Source of the DNA: Eucommia ulmoides
Taxonomy: Eukaryota; Streptophyta; Magnoliopsida; Garryales; Eucommiaceae
Assembly: GCA_016647705.1 (NCBI GenBank)
Contig: CM028328.1
Location: 42,167,429 to 42,231,428, forward strand
Length of the DNA: 64,000 nt
Reading direction: 5' to 3'
Part shown: positions 35,129-45,965 of the stretch, piece after piece
Layout: each line of letters starts with the position of its first letter
How positions within the stretch are numbered: the first letter of the stretch is position 1
Notes under the pieces: model-generated
The model's input: the letters and a program-made list of their open reading frames with translations, nothing else
The model's database searches: none
What the model was told of the DNA's origin: nothing
Made by a program: the position numbers and the translations under genes

Positions 35129-36365
35129 GTATGTTTCATGTAACTTCAAATTTTTGGGAAAAAAAAAAGGAAAAAGTACGATTTAGACCCTCTAACTATT
35201 GACACATTTTTAAGTGGTCCCTCTAAGCTTAAACGTTTCATTTTAAACCCTCTATGTATCTAACGTTTCATTTTAAACCCTCCGTCAGAGATTCCGTTAA
35301 AACTAACAGAATCTCAGGGGCAAAATGGTCATTTCACATTTTTTTAAATTTTTTAATCATTTTTAATTAATTTTTTTTTAAAAAAAAAAATTTAATTTTT
35401 TTTTTCCCTCCTCTCGCTCTTCCTCCCCTTCCTCTCTCTCTCCCGCCACCTCCCTCTCCCTCCTTCCCTCTCCCCGCCACCTCCCTCTCCCTCTTCCTCC
35501 CCTTCCCCCCTCTCTCCTTCCCACCCCACCCCCTGCAACAGGGGGTGAAAAATCACCCCCTGTAGCAGGGGGTGTTTTCACCCCCCGTAATAGAGGGTGG
35601 AACCACCCCCGTAACAGGGGGTGCCCCTGTTGCAGGGGGTGATTCCACCCCCTGCAACAGGGGGAGTGGAATCACCCCCTGTTACGGGGGGGTGTTACGG
35701 GGGTGGTTCCACCCCCCCTGCAACAGGGGGTGGCGCCACCCCCTGTTGCAGGGGGTGGAACCACCCCCTGAAACATGGGGTGTTTTCACCCCCTGTTTCA
35801 GGGGGTGGTTCCACCCCCCCCCTCAAACAGGGGGCGCAACCACCCCCTGTTGCAGGGGGTGATTCCAGCCCCTGCAACAGGGGGGTGGAATCACCCCCTG
35901 TTACGGGGGTGGTTCCACCCCCTGTTCCGGGGGGGTGAAAACACCCCCTGCTACAGGGGTGATTTTTCACCCCCTGTTGCAGGGGGTGGGGTGGGAGGGA
36001 GAGAGGGGAAGGGGAGGGAGAGGGAGAGGGAGGTGGCGGGAGAGAGAGAGAGAAAGGGGAGGAAGAGAGAGAGGAGGGTTTAAAATGAAACGTTAGATAC
36101 GTAGAGGGTTTAAAATGAAACGTTTAAACTTAGAGGGACCACTTAAAAATGTGTCAATAGTTAGAGGGTCTAAATCGTACTTTTCCCTTTTTTTTTCCCA
36201 AAAATTTGAAGTTACATGAAACATACCTGACATTTTGCAGAAAGCATAACATGTTGGTCCGATAGATTCTCTTTGTATCAATGTCGCCATGATAAAGTAA
36301 AAGTTGTAAAACAACCACAGGAACACATCAGGAAACAAGAAAAAAAATCTTTCTGATTCCATAGG
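34990..36365. repeat. 1.4-kb near-perfect palindrome (foldback)
   Basis: The left arm from CCTATGGAATCAGAAAG (34990) is mirrored by the right arm ending CTTTCTGATTCCATAGG (36365). The arms include the end of captured exon 1, its splice donor, and a foldback-element end rich in GAGGGTTTAAAATGAAACG motifs. The loop is the GC-rich array. A further right-end copy of the foldback terminus (36366-36490) follows, so the palindrome arose by inverted duplication after a foldback element had entered the intron (inference). Confidence 0.85.
35532..35990. repeat. GC-rich array of CACCCCCTG...CAGGGGGTG hairpins
   Basis: About twenty head-to-head copies of CACCCCCTG-TTNC-CAGGGGGTG-like units, each able to form a hairpin, with runs of five to seven G or C. 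Flanked by CT-rich (35401-35525) and matching GA-rich (35990-36075) tracts that also pair. All frames on both strands are open and translate to repetitive Pro/Gly peptides; none is a credible protein. Confidence 0.95.
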
Positions 36366-36649
36366 AATCTCTGACGGAGGGTTTAAAATGAAACGTTAGA
36401 TACGTAGAGGGTTTAAAATGAAACGTTTAAACTTAGAGGGACCACTTAGAAATGTGTCAATAGTTAGAGGGTCTAAATCGTACTTTTCCCAAAAAAAAAT
36501 AGTGAACTGACTGACAATTTGATTTCTTATCTTCTGCTCATACAATAATTCTAGGTTGGTATGCATATTCTTTAGTGATCACTTTTAATTATTTTTCCAA
36601 ATATTTCAAGAGTTCGTTTATATGTCCTTAACTCAGCATTCCTTTCCAG

Positions 36650-36797
36650 GTTTTGTGTCCAAAAGAGGGAAATTCTTGGGAATGGCAAGGCAGTGAAGCA
36701 ATATGGAACATCTGGGGAGCTGAGGAAACATGGCATGACAATAGCTACTTAGTCAACAAAGGGAAACTTCCTCATGAAGTGAAAAGCTTTCTCATTG
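36650..36797 (+). pseudogene. Captured exon 2 inside the CACTA element
   Basis: A 148-bp segment between a good acceptor (TTTCCAG, ending 36649) and donor (GGTGAG, 36798). It is fully open in the phase that continues exon 1 and encodes a Trp-rich peptide containing EETWHDNSYLVN and LPHEVKSFLI. Its codon content is unlike the surrounding AT-rich sequence, so it is probably a host-gene exon. Source gene not recognised. Confidence 0.5.
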
Positions 36798-38559
36798 GTG
36801 AGAGATAAAGATTGTTTAGCACATGACTCAAAATTTTAGTTTGATTTGTTTTTCGGCATATATTATGAATTTTTGAATTGTGTTTAGAAAAATGTAAAAT
36901 TGTTTGATGCATTTTTTTTTGTTCAATTGTTTCAATTGGTGAAATTAACCAATTGTATTAACATATAAAGAATATGTAATATTTTGACAACAAACTAATT
37001 TTGTTCTACAAACAATTATGTTTGTAGCCAAACTAGTTGGTTAGTTTGCTATAGTTCATAATATGAATTTTCGTTGCTAATAGTTTTATTTTCTACAATT
37101 TTATTTTATAGCGATTGCATTTTTTCTATGAAATTTTAATCATTGCAAAAAAATAAATCAAATTTAGCTACAAAGCAAATATTCATTGTTAATTATTTTT
37201 CCCTACAAAATTTTACATTCGTTGCGGTTGGTGGTGTCCATTTTTGTTGCAAAAGATTATCTTTTAGCTACGAAATTGAAATTCGTCTCGAAAACAAATG
37301 TCCCAATAATCGTAGCGAAAGATTATTGTTTTTGCTACAAAAATATACACTTTGTTGCCGAATACATTTTTCCACGGAGCTACCACTATGAACCTTGCTA
37401 CGACAAATATTCGTTACCAAAACGATTTAGCTACGAAATGTTAAGTTTTACCTACAAATTAATTCGTAGCCAAAAGTCAATTTTTTTGTAGCGACATGAT
37501 TATTAGGACACAATAATAAAGAACGATAATTGAGTACGTACCTGTTTGGCCCATCGCAGGATTACTAATCAGGTCTTCCTCCCTATGATCTAGATTTCGT
37601 GGTGGCGGCTCTCAATATCTAAAGGGGACCTAGTTATTTATATTAGGGTTTATCATTGAGCCCTCCCATAACGGATTTCAACGAAACCTAAAACCAATAC
37701 TTGCCACTTAACTGGGTTTCTGCATAAAAGGTGTCATAACCTAAATCAAAATACAATTACTGATTATTTGGGCTGCTTATATAATAAATTATCCATTAAC
37801 CCATTTTTGTAAAATAGTTAATTCAATTAATTTTAGCCCATAAAAAATATTCCAACAAATAGGATTGGAATTAGTATGATAATGGAATAGAATTATCATT
37901 ACTATTCCTATGTTTGGTGCAAAAAAAAATTACTTGTGGTATTGAAATGATATCAAAAGGTAAAATCATAATTTAATTAATTTTCAAATGGTATAATAAT
38001 AAATTTAATTCAATTTCATTTCAATTCAAATATATGGTTAGTATTTGATCGCGTTTTTTGGTCGATGAATGATTAAAATCTAATCTCATGTAATTGGGAT
38101 TAGGAAATCTTTGTAATGAGAATGAAATTTAATCTCATGTACCAAATATAGAAATAAATGGTCATTCCAATCTCGTCTCAAAATCCGTGTACCAAACGCA
38201 GTATTAGTATATTAAAAATAGAAGTGAAAACTAAGAATGATAAAACATCTCTCTAATCTCTTTATTTCTATCAAATCAATTGTCAAGATCTTCTCTCTCA
38301 CTATTAATATTCTAATCCTAAATCTTCTATGAACTAATTACCCATAATCTTTAGAAAATACACATTTTCACTCCTTTATTGTTAGAAAAAATCAATTACA
38401 ATCTTTAAAATTTTATATACTTCTCCTCCTCTAATTTATATAAATTTCAAGTGAACTTCTAAAAAAAATTATTCTTTAAAAAATACTCTATATTTTTCGT
38501 TATATGTAGATCAAGAATTATACTTATAACATCAAAGTATTTAAATTATATATATTCTA

Positions 38560-38589
38560 GACCCGCATATTATGCGGGTCTAAAACTAG
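38560..38589 (+). mobile_element. Helitron 3' terminus
   Basis: A perfect 10-bp stem (GACCCGCATA and its complement) with a 1-nt loop, five bases, then CTAG followed by T at 38590. This is the diagnostic Helitron 3' end. The element body lies to the left (roughly 38210-38560, AT-rich); its 5' TC end was not identified. Confidence 0.7.
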
Positions 38590-38837
38590 TATCTACAATT
38601 TCAAAAGAATGATTCTTGAAAATGGCTTCAATTTAGAGAAATAGATAAGGGATTACTAAATTATGGACATAAATTAGCACTTAACAAGCACACTTGAGTG
38701 GTTTTCCTAAATATGACATTTTCTGGAATAATCTAATTAAAATTTTCAATGCATTTATTTTTAAAATTATGGACAAATAAAGAACTCTAATATTATTTGA
38801 GAAGATTTTTATGACCAAAATTATGTGGATATAGACT

Positions 38838-39575
38838 AAGGGTGTGTTTGGTTGGGTGGAAAAATGATGGGAAAAAAATAAGATGAAAAAAGAAAAATTG
38901 TTTGGTGTAATAGAAATGGGAGGAAAAATAAAATTGAAAGAAAAATACACAATTTTTTAAGCAATTTTTTTCAACACAAATATATTTGAGGAGAAAATAA
39001 AACAAAATGAGGGAGAATGAGTAAAATTACAATTATACTCTTGATAATAGAATATTGAATTTATTTTTATAATATTTGGAGGTAAAATAATAAATTATAT
39101 TGAAGTAGATTATTTTTCCTTATTTCATCTTTTTTCTAATCAAACGTTTTCTAATCAAACAGTACTATAAAAATAATGTTTCTTTTATAATGGATAAAAA
39201 TATTATCCTCTCATTTTTTTTTATTCTTTTCCCATCTTCCAACAAAACATACCCTAAAGATGCATTTGCTTGGAAGGAAAAAATTAGAAAATAAAATAAA
39301 AAGAAAATTTTGTTTGGTATGGAGGGAAAATGAAAAAAAAAGAAAAAAAAAAAAGAAGAAGGAAAATGCACAATTTCCAAAGTAATTTTTTTTCACACCA
39401 ATCTGGAAAGAAAATGAAAGAGAATTTTTCAAGAAGAGAGCAAAATTACAATTATATTTTTAATAATATAATATTTGATTTATTTTTGTGATATATGAAA
39501 GTAAAATAGTAAATTACATTAAAATAAAATTCTTTTCCTTTATTTAATTTTTCTTCTTAACCAAACAACATTAGG
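38838..39575. mobile_element. Two diverged MITE-like copies in tandem
   Basis: Copies at about 38838-39165 and 39256-39575 share order and text: a TTTGGT-type start, GGGAGGAAAA, CACAATTT, AAAATTACAATTATA, GAATTTATTTTTATAATAT, and an end with TTAACCAAAC/CTAATCAAAC. The ends are weakly inverted (TTTGGTT against AACCAAA), as in hAT-type MITEs. Boundaries are approximate. Confidence 0.5.
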
Positions 39576-40091
39576 AAAAATAATGAAGATGATTTTTCTT
39601 TAATAAAGGATAATTTATTTATTTATTTTCATTTGGAGACTTATGTTCTACCAAATTGAACTAAGAACGCTTTTAACTCACAGTAGATGGGATTGTAAAG
39701 AAAAGTCCCAATGCATATAGTCTCATAAAATGAATAAGATGATGTGCAATTTGAATGGATCCCAATGGATCGCCGAGAGGAAAAAAATAAATATTTTCTT
39801 TTTCCGTTTCCTTTCTTCCCACCAAAGATAGCATAAGGGATTTAATGGAAATAGAAGATTTGTCTAAGAATTGGCCCTCAATTAGAGGTGATCACGTGAT
39901 GTGTGCGTACTAATTTTCTCCAAGAGTCACAAGTGTGGAAATTATAAGAACCATTTAGACATATATTAAAAATTTATCGGCTAATAGTGCAATGTTTTCT
40001 TAGCATTTCTTCATCATCATTTTAATTATCTGTTTGTGTTTGCTTTTTGAATCTTTTCCAGATAAAAAGAGAGACATGTGTTTCATGTACA

Positions 40092-40127
40092 CTAGTTTTA
40101 TACTTACATAATATGCGGGTCTAGAAA
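40092..40127 (-). mobile_element. Degenerate Helitron 3' terminus, opposite orientation
   Basis: As complement this matches 38548-38590: CTAG at 40092-40095, a spacer, then a hairpin with one arm intact (ATATGCGGGTC) and the other mutated. The element body would lie to the right (40128 to about 40560), where a GAGAGAGGGGGATGAAGAG stretch mirrors the CT-rich text at about 38240-38300. Confidence 0.5.
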
Positions 40128-40559
40128 AAATCATATCAGTATATATTTTTTATTTGAATATTACACGTACAACAATTGATTGTTTAATTTTATATTTAAT
40201 TTATCTTATGAAAGTATGGAAAAAAAAAAGTTAATGCTGAAAAAGAAAAAGAAAATTGTAAGCTAAAAAATAAATAATATCAACATCTAAAATAATTATT
40301 GTTCATCACTCACATTTATTTTTAGAAAATAGTATATAAAATGTAAATAATCTCCTAGATGATTTTTTAAATTTTCTATTTTCTTTAAATAATAGTTTTA
40401 AAGCTAATAGGTTTTTTTTTATATTGTTTAAAAGTTATATGTAACTAATTGATAGAGAGAGAGAAATTTATTTTATTAAATGGTCGGAGAGAGAGAGGGG
40501 GATGAAGAGATAAAGGTATGTATAATTAGTTATAATGAAAGCAATCTTCAATTAAAATA

Positions 40560-41287
40560 TGGATAAATTTCAATGAAAGTTTTAGTCATTGTCATTGGAA
40601 AAACTTACAATGATATCCCTTGTCATTTGAAAAATATCTTCGACCCTCATTTCCTTTGATATTAAATATAAAATTACATATTTATCTTTGATACTATATT
40701 GTTAAAAAATTAATTGAAACTATCTAATAAAAAATTACTCTTATAACTCTCTTAAAAGAATTACAATTTTAGTTTTTAAATTCTGTTTATGTAAATATAT
40801 TTATAATTTTTTTTAATACTTTTGGATCAAATGATGATTTCTACATTTTTAAGTATTTAAAAAGTATTTCGTAGTGATTTTTTTAGAATTTAAAATTATT
40901 ATGAGAATTAAAAATTGTCGATTTATGTAATACATTTTCTTTTCTAACTTTTTTTTTTGGATCAAACGATAGTTTTTTGTGTTTTTTAAGTACTTAAAGA
41001 GTACTTGTTGCTGAAATTTTTAAATTTAAAATTACTTTAGAATTAAATATTTTTTTATCTATGAAATTTAATTACACTTCATATATAAGTTGTTTAATTT
41101 CGTTTTTTTTTTTTTTTGAATTATTTGGTGAAGTTTTCATATGAGATTTTATTTACTAACACTTTCACTCGGTTAAAAACCATTATGCTTGTGAACTTTC
41201 TATTTGTAATTATAACTATTTTTTGAAATTAAAATAATTATAGATTTTTTTTTATTATTATTATTAATATTATTTTGTGTGAAATTT
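40560..41287. other. AT-rich region, nothing recognised
   Basis: No ORF of note. Two imperfect repeats of a TTTTGGATCAAA-CGAT-type phrase (about 40820 and 40957) suggest an old local duplication. Confidence 0.5.
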
Positions 41288-41413
41288 CCAAAAGGCTTGA
41301 AGGATGCTTGTCGATAAAATGAAAAAAAAAAAAAAAAAAAAAAAAAGAACTTAGGAAGATGTGGTAATAATTAATGAAAAAAAAAAAAAAAACTCACCAA
41401 AAGGCTTGAAGGA
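41288..41413 (+). repeat. Small retroposed insert with 17-bp target duplication
   Basis: CCAAAAGGCTTGAAGGA occurs at 41288-41304 and 41397-41413. Between them are 92 bp ending in a poly-A run, with another poly-A run in the middle. Long direct repeats around a poly-A-tailed segment are the signature of target-primed reverse transcription, as by a LINE. The insert itself is too short to assign. Confidence 0.6.
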
Positions 41414-42157
41414 GTCATTCCCAAATCTCATTGAAAGTTTCTCTCTCCTTCTACTTTTATATATTAGTATTAGATTCCATATGTTTTCCCAAATAAATAA
41501 ATATAATTACTCTAAAGTATTTGTCTGTGTTTGCTTTTAGGGAAATGATTTTTTTTATCCCTAAAAAATTGCTCCGGTGCTCAATGGCCCTCGGTGTTTG
41601 CAACTTGACACATTGAGTCCTTGATATTTTAAAATCATTCAAAATTGGCTCCTAAGGCGAATTCTGTTTAGTCAAAGTAATGGTCAACATCTCATTAAGG
41701 GCATTTCGATTATTTAACTCTTCTTTAATTATTAACACTCATTCAAGGAAGGAATCCAAAAGGTACAAACCAGATAGGGAATAAAGTACAATTAAAACTC
41801 TTTCTCTCTCAGCCTCTTATCTCTCTCTTACTCCCACACTGGAAAGTGTTGCACTGTGTGTATGTGTGAATCAATTGATCACGTTCATCGCCGTTTTGAT
41901 ATCCAAGTTTGCTGACTCCATTTCACGAACCGTCTACGTCATAAAGTTTTTCACTAAAAAATCTCTCTGGATTCTCACAAAGTTTCTTACGATCCAAGCT
42001 CGCCCTATTCATGCCGTCGAGAATCGAGAAAGACCCACTTGCGTTGAACTCCTCCCAAAATTGATAAATCGCACCGCCGAACCGCTCTATTTTATCTCAC
42101 CTCTACTTTCTCTCTCTAAATATACATATATATGCGCACGCACACATACACACACAC

Positions 42158-42160
<3 letters not shown>

Positions 42161-42218
<58 letters not shown>
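42161..42218. repeat. (TA)n microsatellite
   Basis: About 29 TA units preceded by a CA-rich tract, just inside the left repeat of the Mutator-like element. Confidence 0.95.
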
Positions 42219-42222
<4 letters not shown>

Positions 42223-42246
42223 AAATAAAAATAAAAACAACGAAGC

Positions 42247-43022
42247 ATGAATCTATAGATTTGAAGCTTGGATATATAGATCTCGGGGAACAGGGGAATG
42301 AGTTGAGAGTGGGTATGAAACTGGTGGATGGCTGAAGCAGGGCTAGGGTGGGGATGGGTTTGCCATCAGCAGAGCAAGAATAGGAGTGAGGAGACGAACA
42401 GGTTACGCTCAGGGGGTTTTCCATTTCATCGTCGCCGTTCCCAAAAAGTTATGGCCTTGATCCGTTGATGGTTGCAAGAGGAGAAGATGAGATAGTAAAA
42501 TGAAAACAAAAAATACACTTTTTACCCTTAAAGTTAGGATAATTTCTTAAATTGATCCATAGAATTAGGTTTAATAAAATGAAAAAATTACCTTTAACCC
42601 CTGCTTAAAAGTTTGATCGAGTTAAGAGTAATTTTGTCATTTTATTAAACCTAATTCAATAGGTCAATTTAAGAAACTATCCAAACTTTAAGGGTAAACA
42701 ATGTATTTTTTGTTTTCATTTCACCATCTCTTTTTCTCCTCCTGCAACCATCAACGGATCAAGGCCATCACTTTTCGGTAATGGAGACGACGAAACGGCA
42801 AACCCCCTGAGCGTAACATGTTTGTCTCCTCAGCCCCATCCCTGCTCTAGTGATGGAAAACCCATCCCTACCCTACCTATGCTTCAGCCATCCACCATCT
42901 ACGAGTCCCATATTCCATCTCCACCCTCACCGTATATGTGTGTGTGTCAAATTCAAGCACGGATCTATAGATCCGTGCTCAGATCTATATATCCAAGATT
43001 CAGATCTATAGATTCGTGCTTT
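42247..43022. repeat. Nested foldback palindrome
   Basis: The left arm (GATTTGAAGCTTGGATATAT...GCGTAACATG-type text, 42250-42610) is mirrored by 42640-43022, with the centre near 42625 between two AAACCTAATTC phrases. Arms are about 360 bp. It lies inside the Mutator-like element and is bordered by TA and CA microsatellites. The 102-105-codon ORFs on it are mirror shadows. Confidence 0.8.
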
Positions 43023-43050
43023 ATTTTTTATTTTTTGTTTTTTTTAATAC

Positions 43051-43064
43051 ACACACACACACAT

Positions 43065-43095
<31 letters not shown>

Positions 43096-43099
43096 ATAA
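43051..43099. repeat. (CA)n(TA)n microsatellite
   Basis: About 20 CA units ending in a short TA tract. Confidence 0.95.
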
Positions 43100-45934
43100 A
43101 TCAGGACTAGTATATTCACGGCCGTCAGATGAGAAATAAAACTCTAAACATTTTAACACTGTCGGATCTGTTTTATGTTATACAATCCACACATATTAGG
43201 GTTTGAGCTGCCACACCTATGATACCCCTGTTCTCTCTCAATTCTCCTCACCATCCAACACCCTAAACCTAATTCTCTGTCTTTCCCAAAATCAATGATC
43301 CTTCCATCGCCAGAAGCTAGCCATGCCATCGTCGTATCATCTGTCTTCCAGTTTTCAACCCTAAGTTGTTGTTGTATTACTTTCTCCCTCCATCGCCATA
43401 AAGGTAGTGGCACCATCGCTGAATCGTCTGTCGCCCAACCCTACGTCGCTGTCGTGTACGGTCGGAGCACCACCGAAGCCTCGCCAGAGCGCTGCTATCA
43501 CCATAGCCTCACCATCGCCGAACATCGCCATTGCCTATTACCGGCCACAACTGCTTAGGTAACTCTGTCAAAGAACATCACACTGGATTGAACTGCCACC
43601 ATGCTTATTGAACCGTCAGCTCGCCACCACGCCCTTTTCTCTTCTTTCTTCTCCGAAATCCTAACCCCCTTCTTTTTGAAATTGATTTCTATTCCTCAGA
43701 GCTTGAGTTGGTATTTGATTTTAAATTGATTTTTGTTTCTGATTTCGATTTCACTATATCTGATTTTTATAGATATTTATTTGCATGTCCAGATCCAAAC
43801 AATTGGTGTTATATTGGTGTATATTTATGTATAATATCATTTTTAGGTTTGTTAGAGGGCAATTTGGATGGGTTTGTGTTTAGCTATGCCTTTTTTCCAT
43901 ATCTCAAAATTAGGCCATTGCCCTTCACCTCAAGAATTTGTTATAAATTTTTCAGATCTCAAAACTGGAATGGACAGATCTGTATTTGAAATTGACAGCA
44001 CCATCGTTTTTCACCTCAAGTTTTGTAAGAATTTTTCATATGTTCCATTTGTATTTGTTCATATTATGTAATTAACATTAGATTTGTATAGATTTGTATT
44101 TTCTTAACCGCTAGCATATACAAATTACATATGCTAAGGAGATCTAATAGCATGTTCTTATTTCATATTATGTCAAAAAAAAAAAAAAAAAAAAAAAAAT
44201 ATTGCGATTAAACCAATATTCATATTGCTACTACATTTAGAAACCAAAAACTCACCCATGTGTTCTTTTCTCTACCGTTCGTTGCCGTTCCTTCAGGTAA
44301 GCCCTCTTTTTCTCTCATTGTTTTTTTTTTTTTTCGTTGATTTAATTTTTGGGTTTTAATTTGTAATATGGTTTGTTCGTTCAATTATGCATTTATTTTT
44401 TCTCCTTTTCATGTTCTGGAATGAGTGTTTGATGAGTGCTCTTCGTTGGTTTGATCTGATTCATATACAGTTCTTCAATCGATTTTTGTTCTTAGCTGAA
44501 TTTGGATTTTAATTCACTATTTATTGATAAATTATTGGTTTGCAGATTGTCTTCTTATATATTGTAGGATTTGAGAATTTCTTCTTTATATTCTTAGTTT
44601 TTGCAGTCACTTCTATTTGATGCTGGCTTGCGGTCTACACTTACATAGGCTACTATTATAAATTAGGTAAAAATCGATTTTCGTTCAACAACCATTAGAT
44701 ATCAATTCTTGCAACTCTACTGTGTAATATATATAAATTGTAATTAAGATTCTGAAACAATATATTCAGATTCTGAAACAATATATTGGCTGTGTTGATT
44801 GAGTGCAGATTTTAAAAGAAGGGATGCACCATGTTTGGATGCAACGTGTAGGGAAGCTCATATGTAGCGATTTAGGTGCAAGAATGGATTCGGAGACAAA
44901 GCGTTGGAGAATTATTGGTTTGTCTTATGCATAAATTGAAATTGATTGTTTTCAATTGATGTTTTCCATGGTTGAATGCTTAGAAATGATATTTTAACTT
45001 ACAACAAATGTTCTCTATGACTTGGGTTCTGGTTTAGAAGTTCTCTCGCCGTTATGTCCATAACTATTTCTTGAAATGACTGGCCTTGGAAATTTCATAA
45101 TGTAAGGCATTGTTTGGTAACACTTTTTGTAATCACCTTTTATAACAAAATATAGATAAACAATGTATATTTGCCTAAATTTTTAGAAATGCATTAGTAT
45201 AGTAGGGATTAAATAGGCATCAGTATAGCAGATTGTCTTCATTATGTTTTTTGCTTATTTTTTCTAGGTGATTGTTTGATGGTTGTATTTCTTTGTTGTA
45301 AAGTGCATTACTATTATTTTATTTTATGATTTTTTGATATCCTGTATTTTCTTTGAGCGATACTTATAATTTTTATTTTGAATGGGTTTTTTCTTCATAA
45401 TGTATAATTTTTTTTTTCTTTTGTACTTGCTTAATTTGTGTATTCTTACTTATTTTAAATAAAAATTAGTTGATTCATTTTAGAAATTTATGTTCTATTC
45501 TTGAATATGTTTTTTTTTTTTTTTTTTTTCATTTTAAATTTTTGTATAAAAATGTTCTAAAATCTAGATTATTCATGTCTAATATAATTTCTTTTTTATA
45601 ATTTTGTTTAGATTTTTTCAGGTTTTAGTTTTAGATAATGAATAATATCATTGTTTTGATGAACACAAATGATTATCCAAAACTTTCTTCTCTTGAAGTC
45701 TAGGAAAAAATAATATAGAAATTTCTATTAAGTTCCATTATGTCATTTTATTCTTTTACATACGAAAAAAAAAATTATTCACTTTAACGGTTCTTATCAT
45801 TATCGTTCTGTGCATTTAGATTTGTTTTTGTGGATCTTATTTTTAAGTTACTTCTTTTTAAATTCAGTTGTGAAGTTCATATATATTTGTAATAATATTA
45901 ATGCACATTTCTAAATTAATCATTGACTTTTATA
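43100..45934 (+). other. Unassigned interior with exon-like segments, probably Helitron cargo
   Basis: 43150-43560 is GC-richer and open on both strands for about 87 codons without a recognisable domain. 44226-44305 looks like a CT-rich leader ending in a splice donor (CAG/GTAAG), and 44809-44920 looks like a small exon between TGCAG and GTTTG. No protein family is seen. Because a Helitron 3' end lies at 45935-45965 and Helitrons often carry gene pieces, cargo is a reasonable guess. A 28-bp poly-A run is at about 44174-44201. Confidence 0.35.
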
Positions 45935-45965
45935 CCTGTGCCTTCAGGCACGGGTTATACACTAG
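45935..45965 (+). mobile_element. Helitron 3' terminus within the Mutator-like element
   Basis: A hairpin CCTGTGCC-TTCA-GGCACGGG (one G-T pair), seven bases, then CTAG followed by T at 45966. The body lies to the left; no convincing 5' TC end was found. It abuts the right inverted repeat of the Mutator-like element, so it probably inserted into it. Confidence 0.65.

Larger units (their letters stand above)
33977..37493. mobile_element. CACTA element carrying captured exons
   Basis: The termini are inverted: AACTACAAGAAAAATGACTT at the left and, as complement, CGCTACAAAAAAATTGACTT at the right, with 3-bp target duplication ACA (33974-33976, 37494-37496). The intact LTR of element C shows the empty site. 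Subterminal GCTACGAA/TTCGTAGC motifs are repeated in both orientations for several hundred bp inside each end, as in other CACTA elements. There is no transposase. Internal sequence includes exon-like segments and a long palindrome. Confidence 0.88.
31171..37857 (-). mobile_element. Element C: non-autonomous LTR element
   Basis: Flanked by a perfect 5-bp target duplication AATAG (31166-31170, 37858-37862). The LTRs are 31171-31835 and 33918-37857, the latter interrupted by a CACTA element. Primer-binding site TGGCATCAGAGCT lies at 33915-33903 on the minus strand, and a GAGGGGGGCTATG polypurine tract is near 31840-31854 (complement). The 2.1-kb internal region has no gag or pol frame and consists largely of tandem repeats. 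An LTR-a segment of about 200 bp (31630-31830) is missing from the other LTR. Confidence 0.85.
33918..37857 (-). repeat. 5' LTR of element C, interrupted by a CACTA element
   Basis: The left end is mutated (TATTGATTATATC instead of TGTTGATTATATC) and abuts the primer-binding site. After removing 33977-37493 plus one ACA, the remainder joins smoothly in agreement with the other LTR. The right end is TTCCAACA. Confidence 0.8.
31120..38203. mobile_element. Tourist-like MITE split by element C
   Basis: Left terminus CGTTGCGTTTGGTACGC and right terminus, as complement, TACTGCGTTTGGTACACG, each flanked by TTA (31117-31119, 38204-38206). Without the insertion (31171-37857 and one AATAG) the element is about 390 bp, normal for a MITE. 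It is the outermost layer of a four-level nest. Confidence 0.7.

Noticed and set aside
35378-36083. Six Pro/Gly-rich ORFs of about 70-105 codons
   Set aside because: The hairpin array is open in all frames on both strands; this is not protein coding.
41866-42424. ORFs of 102-118 codons with Tyr-Ile runs
   Set aside because: They run through the inverted repeat of the Mutator-like element and the TA microsatellite.
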